From: Patescibacteria group bacterium UBA5187
GTDB taxonomy: Bacteria; Patescibacteriota; Minisyncoccia; Phycocordibacterales; PALSA-1337
Assembly (NCBI GenBank): GCA_002413065.1
Contig: DHWH01000014.1
Location: 13,704 to 40,710, forward strand
DNA: 27,007 bases
Reading direction: 5' to 3'
The number at the start of each line of letters is the position of its first letter. Positions within the stretch are counted from its first letter, which is position 1. Below are positions 14,722-22,324 of this stretch, one piece after another. The translations under genes and the position numbers were made by a program. Under the pieces are notes generated by a model, which worked only from the letters and a program-made list of their open reading frames with translations, searched no databases and was not told the DNA's origin.

Positions 14722-15960
14722 ATGAGGAAAACAAAAAAAGCGGCCCGAGCGGCCCGTCGCCCTTCTCGTCGTCCTGTAACGCGTACATCCATTCGTACAC
14801 GTGTCGCAAGTTCGCGTCCAAGCAAATCTGTATCAAAGTCTGCAAAAACTGCCGGTAAAGTCGCACCAAAATCCAGAGTAGAAAAGGCACGAGACTTCGA
14901 AAGCAAAGCAAATAAACTCATCCAAAAAGGGCGTGAGCGCGGTTTCGTCACATACGATGAGATTCTCAAAGAATTTCCACAGATAGAAAACGATATCATC
15001 TTCCTGGATGATCTGTATGGAAAACTTGCAGGGGCAAATATCGACGTTCTCGAAGGCGGAGGCCTTTTGGAAGTCGAGGATCTCACACACAAAAAGGCTG
15101 CGCCGCATCTTTCACGCGGTGCAGATTCCGCATACGACTCAATTCAGATGTATTTGAAGGAGATCGGTCAATATCCATTGATCAATGCAAGCATGGAGAA
15201 AGAACTCGCCAAACGCATTCAAGCCGGTGATATGGAAGCCAAGAACCTGCTCGCCAAGGCCAACCTTCGTCTCGTCGTTTCCATTGCAAAAAAATATGTC
15301 GGCCGCAGTCCCGACCTTACACTCCTCGATCTTATCCAGGAAGGCAACCTCGGTCTTTTCCGCGCCGTCGACAAGTTTGATTGGACAAAAGGGTATAAAT
15401 TTTCTACATATGCCACATGGTGGATTCGTCAGGCCATTACTCGCGCCCTGGCTGACCAGTCACGTACGATCCGCGTTCCGGTACACATGGTGGAAACAAT
15501 CGCAAAATACAAACAAGTCGTCCGCCGTCTCTCGCATGATCTCGGTCGCGAACCTTTGCCGGACGAGATCGCTATGGAAATGGGTATGGATGTCGACAAG
15601 ATTTACCAGATCGAAAAGATCGAACAGGATGTCGTTTCTCTCGAAAGTCCCGTTGGTGATGACGGAGATGACAAGTCCACTCTGCAAGATTTCATTCCTG
15701 ATGACAAGATTCTTTCACCTGACCAGGAATCATCCCGTCGCATTCTTCGCGATCAAGTCAATTTGATATTGAATGATCTTTCTGAAAAAGAACGCAAGAT
15801 TCTCGAGATGCGCCATGGTTTGAATGATGGTATTACGCATACGTTGGAAGAAGTAGGCCGTGAGTTCGGCGTCACCCGTGAACGTATTCGTCAGATCGAA
15901 GCCAAAGCTCATGAGAAGATCAGGCAGCACGATAAGATCAATAGATTGAAGAACTACTAG
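14722..15960 (+). CDS. rpoD: RNA polymerase primary sigma factor (sigma-70)
   Basis: A 412-residue group 1 sigma factor. Residues 1-55 form a very basic tail rich in Arg, Lys, Ser and Thr. A region-1.1-like helical segment follows (60-110, FVTYDEILKEFPQIENDIIFLDDLY). Region 1.2 is YDSIQMYLKEIGQYPLI (138-154). Region 2 runs 170-256, with core binding around LLDLIQEGNLGL and the -10-reading helix YKFSTYATWWIRQAITRALAD (225-245). Region 3 is 260-310. Region 4.2, which reads the -35 box, is TLEEVGREFGVTRERIRQIEAKA (374-396). Its near-standard recognition helices agree with the TTGACA/TATAAT-like boxes seen across the window. The basic tail replaces the acidic start of many sigma-70 proteins. Confidence 0.97.
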   Translation: MRKTKKAARAARRPSRRPVTRTSIRTRVASSRPSKSVSKSAKTAGKVAPKSRVEKARDFESKANKLIQKGRERGFVTYDEILKEFPQIENDIIFLDDLYGKLAGANIDVLEGGGLLEVEDLTHKKAAPHLSRGADSAYDSIQMYLKEIGQYPLINASMEKELAKRIQAGDMEAKNLLAKANLRLVVSIAKKYVGRSPDLTLLDLIQEGNLGLFRAVDKFDWTKGYKFSTYATWWIRQAITRALADQSRTIRVPVHMVETIAKYKQVVRRLSHDLGREPLPDEIAMEMGMDVDKIYQIEKIEQDVVSLESPVGDDGDDKSTLQDFIPDDKILSPDQESSRRILRDQVNLILNDLSEKERKILEMRHGLNDGITHTLEEVGREFGVTRERIRQIEAKAHEKIRQHDKINRLKNY

Positions 15961-15999
15961 GGAGGTCGGGGATTATTTAGGAATTAAATCATTAGGGGA

Positions 16000-16032
16000 T
16001 AAATAAAAATGGCACCTCAAGATTGGGGTGCC
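16000..16032 (-). terminator. Terminator of the small membrane protein gene
   Basis: GGCACCTCA/TGGGGTGCC (16011-16019, 16024-16032) forms 9 bp with one G-T wobble and the loop AGAT. On the minus strand it is followed by TTTTTATTT, about 25 nt after the stop at 16057. On the plus strand the tail is only weakly T-rich, so rpoD may end less cleanly here. Confidence 0.8.
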
Positions 16033-16056
16033 GCGTGGTTTGATTTTGAAAACAAT

Positions 16057-16314
16057 TCAGTTTGTTTTTTGTGACATCTGAAGTTGGCGTCTGCGGTTTT
16101 TGGATAGGACTACCAACATACCCATGCAAAAGGCCCCAAGAGACGACACGAAAGCAACTAGAGCTGTATCGAGGCCTATATTTCCAAGCTGTGAGGACGC
16201 TATGTCCTTGTTAGGAATCAATTCCATTGGTCCGTACAGCAAGAAGAATATGCCGCCGGATACAATACCCAGAATCAATGACCACGCGAGCGTTTGGAAC
16301 ACACTTTTTTTCAT
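16057..16314 (-). CDS. Small membrane protein with two helices, unknown function
   Basis: An 85-residue protein with a short basic start (MKKS), a first hydrophobic helix (about 8-27, TLAWSLILGIVSGGIFFLLY), a polar loop (28-48), a second helix (about 49-70, TALVAFVSSLGAFCMGMLVVL) and a basic tail KNRRRQ. The positive-inside rule suggests both ends face the cytoplasm. I do not recognise a family. The leader GGAAAGAAAAATT abuts the ATG, as in the MFS and NDK-like genes, with TATAAA just before it as a possible -10. A terminator follows. It stands alone on the minus strand between rpoD and the helicase gene, tail to tail with rpoD. Confidence 0.75.
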   Translation of the reverse strand: MKKSVFQTLAWSLILGIVSGGIFFLLYGPMELIPNKDIASSQLGNIGLDTALVAFVSSLGAFCMGMLVVLSKNRRRQLQMSQKTN

Positions 16315-16402
16315 AATTTTTCTTTCCGTTTATATTTCTCTGCCTTCATGGTAGCATGCAATAATCACGCGTCAATAATTCTAAATCCTTCTATCTTTAA
16401 CC

Positions 16403-19400
16403 ATGTCTCCTAAACCTAAAACCACGGCTGAATTTGATGCATTGTACGACGTACTCAATAAAGCCCAGAAGAAAGCCGTGGATATCATCGAAGGTCCCGT
16501 TATGGTCATTGCAGGCCCTGGAACAGGCAAAACGACAATCCTGACACTGCGTATTGCCAACATACTCAAACGTACGGACACTCCGCCTGACGCCATTTTA
16601 TCGCTTACATTTACAGAATCAGGCGCTTACGCCATGCGTCGCAAACTCCTGGATATCATCGGTCCTGCAGCGTATAAGGTTCACATTCACACATTCCACG
16701 GTTTTGCTGAAAAGATCATTCAGGAATATCCGGATTATTTTCCGCGCATTATCGGGTCGCGCATTATTACCGATGCCGAGCAGATCAAGATCATTGAAAA
16801 AATAATACAATCCCGAACGATCGATATTCTGCGTCCCTACGGCGATCCGTCGTACTATGTAAAATCGGTGCTGAGCGAGATCCATATTTTGAAGCGCGAA
16901 AATGTTTCGCCTAAAAAATTGAAGGAAAGCATTGAGAAAGATGCCGGAAAATCTGCCGGGGTTTCCAAAGAACTTTCCGCGACGGAACTCGAGAGACTGC
17001 AGAAACGAAATGATAAAAATCTTGAACTTGCTTTCGTGTACAAAAAATACGAAGAAGAGCTTGCGCGGAAAAAACAATATGACTTCGATGACATGCTTCT
17101 GGAACTGATCCGCGCCATGGAAGAGACTCCCGTATTCAAACTCATGCTTCAGGAGACGTTCCACTATATTCTTGCAGATGAGCATCAGGATGCTAACGCT
17201 TCCCAGAATCGCATTCTCGAGCTTCTGGCTGATTTCCATGATTCGCCAAATCTATTTATTGTCGGAGATGACAAGCAGGCGATCTATCGTTTCCAGGGAG
17301 CGTCACTGGAAAATTTCATGTATTTCTCAAAAAAATATCCTTCGGCCGCAGTCATTTCACTGGAGCATAATTATCGATCGCATCAAGGCATTCTCGATGC
17401 GTCGCATTCCGTCATCAAGAATAATCCAAGTATTTCGGGACACGTGCTCACGAAACTCGTATCTCTCCAGATGGGTACCAAACCAATTTTTATCGATGAA
17501 TTTCCGACAAGGGAAGATGAGCTTGCATACGTGGCGGTTGTCATAGAGCGGCTCATCAAGAAAGGTGAAAAACCGGAAGAGATCGCCATTTTATATCGTG
17601 AAAATAAAAATGCCCGTGCAGTTTCAGATATGCTTGAGGCACACGGCATCCGTCATCGTATCGAATCAGATCATAATATTTTGGAAGATATTGATGCCGT
17701 AAAGATCGTATTGATGTGCCGTGCGATCAATGATCCGTCGAACAGTGAGTTGCTCGGCCAAGTTCTGCTGCTTCCGGAGATGGGCTGTGACACGGCAGAT
17801 GTTGCTGAAGTGTGCAATCTAGCCAACCGTGAAAGAAAACCGCTGCACGAGGTCATAAAGGCTGTATTAGCAGGAAATATTTCTCGCCAAGGCAAAATTA
17901 CCGATATAGCAAAAGCATACGGCCGTATCGTAGCGTGGTCTCGTCAAGCGCAGACAATTCCGTTTCCTGATTTTCTCCAGCAGCTTATTCAGGAAACAAA
18001 CATGCTCGCTTCCATCGCAGAAGCTCCTGATTCACTGGAACGTCTGACTTCGCTCGAGACGTTCTTCAACCGCATAGTGAAAGCCGCTCAGTCCCAAGCC
18101 ACATTTTATTTGAAAGATTTTATAGAATATATATACATCGTGAGCGAGCATGGCATTCTTTCGAAACGGACATATGCCGAACATATTGGCGGCGTACGCT
18201 TGATGACCGCTCATCGGGCCAAAGGTTTGGAGTTCAATCACGTGTTTATCGTGCATGCCGTCGACGGTTTGTGGGGCAACCGTTCGCACCGAAACCATTT
18301 CGTCATTCCCGTGATAGAGCATGCCCGAGATCAGGGACGAATAGAGGATGAACGACGCCTTTTCTATGTAGCCATGACCCGTGCGCGTGAATCGGTGACT
18401 ATTTCATATGGACGGTCAAATGGCGAAAAGGAAACCATTCAGAGTCAGTTTCTTTCGGAAATAGATCCGGTCCTTATTTCATTTGAAAAGCCCGAGCTGG
18501 CCGGTCAGCCGAGCCCATTCATGCAGAAAATGAAAACGGCAAAGTATGTGCATCCGATATCCATCCTGCATTCCGAATTCATCCGGTCAAAGTTTCTTTC
18601 ACAGCCTCTGTCAGTCACGCATATAAATAATTTTATTGAATGTCCATGGCGATATTTTTTCGTAAACCTGGTGAGGATCCCTCAAGCTCCTACGAAGCAT
18701 CAGATGTATGGAACAGCCATTCATGCCGCTCTGCGCACCTATTTTGAAGCCTACAAGGAAGGACGAACCTTTTCTGCGAAGCAGGTTATTGAGGTATTCA
18801 AGCACAATCTCGATATGCAGCCCATGGCGATTGACGAGCGCACCGATTCATTCAAAAAAGGAAAACAAGCTCTGGAAGGGTACATGAAGACGTATGGTTC
18901 GAGCTGGAATAGGCAGGTTCTCACTGAATATGCGATACGAGGCGTTCAGTTCAAGCTTCCGCACATCAAAAAGGCTCTGACTCATGATAATGAGGGTCAT
19001 ACGCATCAGCATATCGAGCTCACGGGCAAGATCGACAAAATCGAGTACATCGACGATGTGCATGTAACGGTCGTTGACTACAAAACAGCCAAGCCGAAAT
19101 CCAGAAATGAGATAGAAGGCAAAACGCGTTCAGCTGATGGCAATTACAAAAGACAGCTTGTATTTTATAAGTTACTTTTGGATGGAGATGCCGGCGGCAA
19201 CAAAGGCAAAAAACTAACCATGAAGCATGGCGAGATAGATTTTATCGAACCCAATGAGCGCGGCATATACAAAAAAGAACGATTTGAAATTACTGCGAAA
19301 GAAGTGGAAGAATTATCGGCCGTTATCGAAAAAATAGCTGCTGCGATCCTCGACCTGTCTTTTACGAAACAAGGATGCAATGACAAAGAGTGCAGCTATT

Positions 19401-19444
19401 GCAAGCTCGGCAAATTATTACTTTCCAACGAGAGTAGTAAGTAG
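16403..19444 (+). CDS. UvrD/AddA-type helicase fused to a RecB-like nuclease with a four-Cys cluster
   Basis: A 1013-residue superfamily 1A helicase-nuclease. Helicase motifs: Q-motif/I LNKAQKKAV...AGPGTGKT (Lys43), Ia LTFTESGA, II DEHQD (259-263; His where Phe or Tyr is common), III VGDDKQAIYRFQGA, V LMTAHRAKGLEF and VI RRLFYVAMTRARE. The C-terminal about 270 residues are a PD-(D/E)XK nuclease of the RecB/AddB type: GTAIHAAL, GKIDKIEY (Asp878), VVDYKT (Asp892, Lys894) and QLVFYKLLL. Cys747 (ECPWRYF) lies before the nuclease core and Cys992, Cys997 and Cys1000 after it, the arrangement used for a 4Fe-4S staple in AddB and Dna2. It probably processes DNA ends for recombination repair in one chain (inference). 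Its last 27 bp overlap the dsbA-like gene tail to tail. Confidence 0.92.
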   Translation: MSPKPKTTAEFDALYDVLNKAQKKAVDIIEGPVMVIAGPGTGKTTILTLRIANILKRTDTPPDAILSLTFTESGAYAMRRKLLDIIGPAAYKVHIHTFHGFAEKIIQEYPDYFPRIIGSRIITDAEQIKIIEKIIQSRTIDILRPYGDPSYYVKSVLSEIHILKRENVSPKKLKESIEKDAGKSAGVSKELSATELERLQKRNDKNLELAFVYKKYEEELARKKQYDFDDMLLELIRAMEETPVFKLMLQETFHYILADEHQDANASQNRILELLADFHDSPNLFIVGDDKQAIYRFQGASLENFMYFSKKYPSAAVISLEHNYRSHQGILDASHSVIKNNPSISGHVLTKLVSLQMGTKPIFIDEFPTREDELAYVAVVIERLIKKGEKPEEIAILYRENKNARAVSDMLEAHGIRHRIESDHNILEDIDAVKIVLMCRAINDPSNSELLGQVLLLPEMGCDTADVAEVCNLANRERKPLHEVIKAVLAGNISRQGKITDIAKAYGRIVAWSRQAQTIPFPDFLQQLIQETNMLASIAEAPDSLERLTSLETFFNRIVKAAQSQATFYLKDFIEYIYIVSEHGILSKRTYAEHIGGVRLMTAHRAKGLEFNHVFIVHAVDGLWGNRSHRNHFVIPVIEHARDQGRIEDERRLFYVAMTRARESVTISYGRSNGEKETIQSQFLSEIDPVLISFEKPELAGQPSPFMQKMKTAKYVHPISILHSEFIRSKFLSQPLSVTHINNFIECPWRYFFVNLVRIPQAPTKHQMYGTAIHAALRTYFEAYKEGRTFSAKQVIEVFKHNLDMQPMAIDERTDSFKKGKQALEGYMKTYGSSWNRQVLTEYAIRGVQFKLPHIKKALTHDNEGHTHQHIELTGKIDKIEYIDDVHVTVVDYKTAKPKSRNEIEGKTRSADGNYKRQLVFYKLLLDGDAGGNKGKKLTMKHGEIDFIEPNERGIYKKERFEITAKEVEELSAVIEKIAAAILDLSFTKQGCNDKECSYCKLGKLLLSNESSK

Positions 19445-20254
19445 TCCCTTTATGAGATCTTCGGGCATTGCGCCGCTCATGACGATTATTTTCTTGTCCT
19501 CGCTGATATAGAGAAGATTTGCAGGAACGCGATATTGGAGAAGGGCATTCGTAATGTAAGTTACTGCGGCTGCGGGTACGGTATCCGACAATAAAAAGAA
19601 GCTTGTCGGAGTTCCTGTGACATTCGCATTTACTCCATCCAGGAATTGAGTTTCAACTTTGCTTTTGAATTGTCCGCTGGTGAGACATTCATTGAAAGCT
19701 ACAGGATCGATGCCTGCGCTTTTTGCTATGCCAGGGAGTTTCTTTTGGTCGAGTCCTTCGGGTGATTGCGGCGTAACTGACGGGGTGATGGTGTAGAGCT
19801 GTTTCTCGAATGCCCAGAATTTTGTGTTCCCGCCAAGCGAAGCCGCACATTCGAGAGCTTGGGCTTCGTGTCCGGCATTTGGGTGAAGGATTCGTCCTTC
19901 AGAATCAGGTTTGTCCAAAGGATAATGTCGGTAAATCCAAGCCACTTTTCCGGTCGGGCCGTATTCGTCCATAATTTTTGCCATGACAGGGTTGAATGTT
20001 TTGCAATAAGGACATGAAGGGTCGGAATACTCGACTATTTTTACGTCGGCATTCGGATTTCCGAGGATGTGTTCGGCGGTCGTTACCGGGGCTATATGGA
20101 TTTGTTCTGCCGGCTGTTTTTTCTGTGCCGCAGTTGCAGGATTGCCTGCCGGCTTATTGACCCAAATGATTGCGATAGCAATGATGGCGGCGGCGATGAT
20201 GATTGCGCCGGGAAGGGTAATGAAACCTTTTTGAAAGTTGAATGTTTTTTGCAT
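19418..20254 (-). CDS. Membrane-anchored DsbA-like thiol oxidoreductase
   Basis: A 278-residue protein with an N-terminal membrane anchor (about 12-32, TLPGAIIIAAAIIAIAIIWV), a linker rich in Ala, Pro, Lys and Gln (33-55), and a thioredoxin/DsbA fold (56 to end). The redox site is Cys81-Pro-Tyr-Cys84 in YSDPSCPYCKTF, and the cis-Pro is Pro216 in VTGTPTSFF. The helical insert between them carries Cys136 and Cys190, which could form a second disulfide. Such proteins introduce or exchange disulfides outside the membrane (family knowledge); the two-Cys Ig-like domain at the window start is the kind of client expected. It is the last gene of the minus run after the exonuclease (37-nt gap), with its own extended -10. 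No DsbB/VKOR partner is seen. Confidence 0.9.
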   Translation of the reverse strand: MQKTFNFQKGFITLPGAIIIAAAIIAIAIIWVNKPAGNPATAAQKKQPAEQIHIAPVTTAEHILGNPNADVKIVEYSDPSCPYCKTFNPVMAKIMDEYGPTGKVAWIYRHYPLDKPDSEGRILHPNAGHEAQALECAASLGGNTKFWAFEKQLYTITPSVTPQSPEGLDQKKLPGIAKSAGIDPVAFNECLTSGQFKSKVETQFLDGVNANVTGTPTSFFLLSDTVPAAAVTYITNALLQYRVPANLLYISEDKKIIVMSGAMPEDLIKGLLTTLVGK

Positions 20255-20279
20255 AGTATGTATTAAATGTAATGCGTCA

Positions 20280-20288
20280 ATTATAGCA
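20280..20288 (-). promoter_or_regulatory. Extended -10 promoter of the dsbA-like gene
   Basis: TGC followed by a consensus TATAAT (20285-20280) on the minus strand lies between the exonuclease stop and the dsbA-like start, with a predicted leader of about 18 nt. No good -35 is visible, as expected for an extended -10 promoter. Confidence 0.5.
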
Positions 20289-20291
20289 TTC

Positions 20292-20867
20292 TTAAAACGG
20301 CAGCGTATACGTCATCATCGTCGATACCGGAGTTTCCCATTCTGTAGTGTTAAGGCGGATCTCTTTAAGGTTGCCAAGTTCTTTGTATTTGAGACGACTG
20401 TTCAGCATGGCGTAACCATAGAGGTCTTTTGTCAGTTTCACGTTGTCGATGCAGTATTTGATGAGTTTTTCTATTTCGCCGGTTTTCCACCACTCAACCG
20501 CATCAATGCCGCTGCCGGATTTGTTTATGCCTAGAGTAGCTTCGCCGACACTGTCGAGTTTGAGACGGCGTCCAAGGACTTTCTGGACCTCTTTCATCAG
20601 ATCAAGGCTTTTTATCTGACTGAGATCACCGGGATAATATTTATTCAAAAGGGGAATATCGAAGTGGTCGCCATTCCATGTAATGAGAAGGTCGGCTTGC
20701 TCGAGGATGCTCCATAGCTTGTTGAAGTCCTGTTCCAGAAAACTTTTGTATTGGTCGTCGAGAGAATCATGGATGCAGACAACGGAAATATCGAGGTCAG
20801 TAGGATCGTTCGAACCGACATCCTGAAAGAAATTCTTGGTTTCTATATCGAATGTGATTCGGCGCAT
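20292..20867 (-). CDS. Predicted 3'-5' exonuclease, RNase H-like DEDD type
   Basis: A 191-residue protein of the RNase H-like exonuclease group related to the proofreading domain of family B polymerases. Motif Exo I is FDIET (Asp7, Glu9), Exo II is TWNGDHFDIPLLN (Asp70), and Exo III is YCIDNVKLTKDLY from Tyr138. In relatives the last motif reads YCxxDV; here the position of the fourth acidic residue is Asn142 (AAC), with Asp141 just before it, so activity may be altered. The frame opens at 20945 inside hisS. The start at 20867 (MRRITFDIET) was chosen because the family begins there and because a TTGCCC/TACAAT promoter places transcription exactly at this ATG. It lies between hisS and the dsbA-like gene; the substrate is unknown. 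Confidence 0.85.
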   Translation of the reverse strand: MRRITFDIETKNFFQDVGSNDPTDLDISVVCIHDSLDDQYKSFLEQDFNKLWSILEQADLLITWNGDHFDIPLLNKYYPGDLSQIKSLDLMKEVQKVLGRRLKLDSVGEATLGINKSGSGIDAVEWWKTGEIEKLIKYCIDNVKLTKDLYGYAMLNSRLKYKELGNLKEIRLNTTEWETPVSTMMTYTLPF

Positions 20868-20874
20868 GGGATGT

Positions 20875-20903
20875 ATTGTAAGGTGTGTTCCTTTTTTGGG
20901 CAA
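20875..20903 (-). promoter_or_regulatory. Leaderless promoter of the exonuclease gene
   Basis: TTGCCC (20903-20898), a 17-nt spacer and TACAAT (20880-20875) on the minus strand are followed by 7 nt and then the ATG at 20867. It lies after the hisS stop, so the exonuclease can be transcribed independently of hisS. Confidence 0.6.
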
Positions 20904-20928
20904 GGAAAGGAGGTTTGGGGGGAACAAA

Positions 20929-22230
20929 CTAGATACTATCCGCAACTGTATCTATTGTTGTCAGCGTTTCTTCGCCACTTGCCATGTTCTTCACCCTCAA
21001 TTTTCCTGTTTTCACTTCTTCATCGCCGATGCAGAGTACCTTGGGAATACCGCGACGGTTGGCATTACTGATCTGGTCACCGAGTTTTTTGCCGGATAAG
21101 TCCACGGAAACACGAATGCCTTTTTCTCGGAGAGATTGCGCAACGTCAAAAGAATAAGGAGTATTTTGTTCGCCTACAACGCAGATAGCAAGTTGAGCCA
21201 CTGCTTCAGGTTTTGGCAGAGTGCCGTATGTTTCCATGAGGTCACGCGCAGCGACGTCGCCGGCACCAAAACCGACTGCAGGTACTTTTTCATTACCAAA
21301 AAGAGACAAGAGATCATCGTAACGTCCTCCGCCGAAGACTGCGCGACGGTTGATGGGGTTCAGATCAAAAACTTCGAATACGACTCCCGTGTAGTAATCA
21401 AAGCCTCTCATGAGTGTCTGATCGAACCGGGCATTGGTGATTCCGAGTTTTTCCAAACCCGCCATAACAGTGCGGATCTCGGTTACGCCGACATGTGCGT
21501 TGGCTGAAGCAGGCAGGTTGGAAATGAATTCTTCAAAGTTTTTTGAATTGAGAAGGGTGATGAACTGCTTTGTTTTGTCGCCGAGGACTTCTTGGGCTGC
21601 AGCTTCGAACCATTCCGGTTTAACTTTATCTTTTTTATCGATCAGTTTTGAAATTTTTTGAGCAGAGACCTCGTCCATGCCAAAGACATCGCGGGTAATA
21701 TAATTCATGACCTTGCGGTTGTTGATGCGGATTTCGAAATCGGTATCCTTGAGTCCGTATGCTCGAGTAATGTCGTATGCCATGGCTATTGTTTCGATCT
21801 CGGCATTGACGGATTCGACGCCAAAAATATCTACGTTCAATTGCCAGAATTCACGGATGCGTCCGCGTTGAGGTTGCTCATAGCGGAATAGATTTGGAAT
21901 GGAATACCAGCGTACAGGGAAAATGAGTTCGCGTTTGCGGGCAGCGATCATGCGCGCAACAGTAGGGGTGATCTCCGGACGCAGGGTGACTTCGCGGTCA
22001 CCACGGTCGGTAAATGTATATGTTTGTTCATTGACGATCTCGTCGCTTGTTTTGTTGCGGTAGAGTTCGGCCGGTTCCAATACGGAAGCCCCGTATTCTT
22101 CGTAACCGTATTTTTCACAAATAGTTCTCCAGATATCAAAAATCTTCTTCTCCACTGCCATTTCTGCAGGAAAGAAGTCTCGGACGCCTTTGTAGGCGTC
22201 AGTACTGAGTTTTTTGGGCTTATCGGCCAT
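20929..22230 (-). CDS. hisS: Histidine-tRNA ligase
   Basis: A 433-residue class II aminoacyl-tRNA synthetase that charges tRNA-His. Motif 1 surrounds AYKGVRDFFPAEM. Motif 2 is LFRYEQPQRGRIREFWQLNVDIFG. The histidine-specific signature is MRGFDYYTGVVFE. GGGRYDDLL and the motif 3 strand AVGFGAGDVAARD follow. The C-terminal about 90 residues (from AQLAICVVGEQ) are the anticodon-binding alpha/beta domain. Motif 3 has GAGDV where E. coli has GLER, a variant I associate with archaeal-like HisRS (from memory). The frame extends to an ATG at 22323, but the extra 31 residues do not fit the family. The start at 22230 is 6 nt after an extended -10 TGC-TACAAT, which suggests a leaderless mRNA. Confidence 0.96.
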   Translation of the reverse strand: MADKPKKLSTDAYKGVRDFFPAEMAVEKKIFDIWRTICEKYGYEEYGASVLEPAELYRNKTSDEIVNEQTYTFTDRGDREVTLRPEITPTVARMIAARKRELIFPVRWYSIPNLFRYEQPQRGRIREFWQLNVDIFGVESVNAEIETIAMAYDITRAYGLKDTDFEIRINNRKVMNYITRDVFGMDEVSAQKISKLIDKKDKVKPEWFEAAAQEVLGDKTKQFITLLNSKNFEEFISNLPASANAHVGVTEIRTVMAGLEKLGITNARFDQTLMRGFDYYTGVVFEVFDLNPINRRAVFGGGRYDDLLSLFGNEKVPAVGFGAGDVAARDLMETYGTLPKPEAVAQLAICVVGEQNTPYSFDVAQSLREKGIRVSVDLSGKKLGDQISNANRRGIPKVLCIGDEEVKTGKLRVKNMASGEETLTTIDTVADSI

Positions 22231-22236
22231 GCGGAT

Positions 22237-22245
22237 ATTGTAGCA
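22237..22245 (-). promoter_or_regulatory. Extended -10 promoter of hisS
   Basis: TGC-TACAAT on the minus strand (22245-22237) ends 6 nt before the hisS ATG, with no good -35 and no Shine-Dalgarno at a useful distance. The gap 22231-22324 also holds the start region of the divergent HAD gene. Confidence 0.5.
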
Positions 22246-22313
22246 GATGAAATAGCCTCCTGCATATGCCGTCCTAATACGTAGACAATAGCACGCGTCT
22301 AGCGCGCATATAA

Positions 22314-22320
22314 AAGGAGA
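22314..22320 (+). promoter_or_regulatory. Strong Shine-Dalgarno of the HAD phosphatase gene
   Basis: AAGGAGA ends 4 nt before the ATG at 22325. It is the clearest ribosome binding site in the window, where most other starts show none, and it supports this start. No confident promoter was found for this unit; GACAAT (22284-22289) is a weak -10 candidate. Confidence 0.75.
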
Positions 22321-22324
22321 CATT

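Noticed and set aside
22231..22323. A 31-residue N-terminal extension of HisRS
   Set aside because: It does not resemble the family and lies upstream of a strong extended -10 at 22237-22245.
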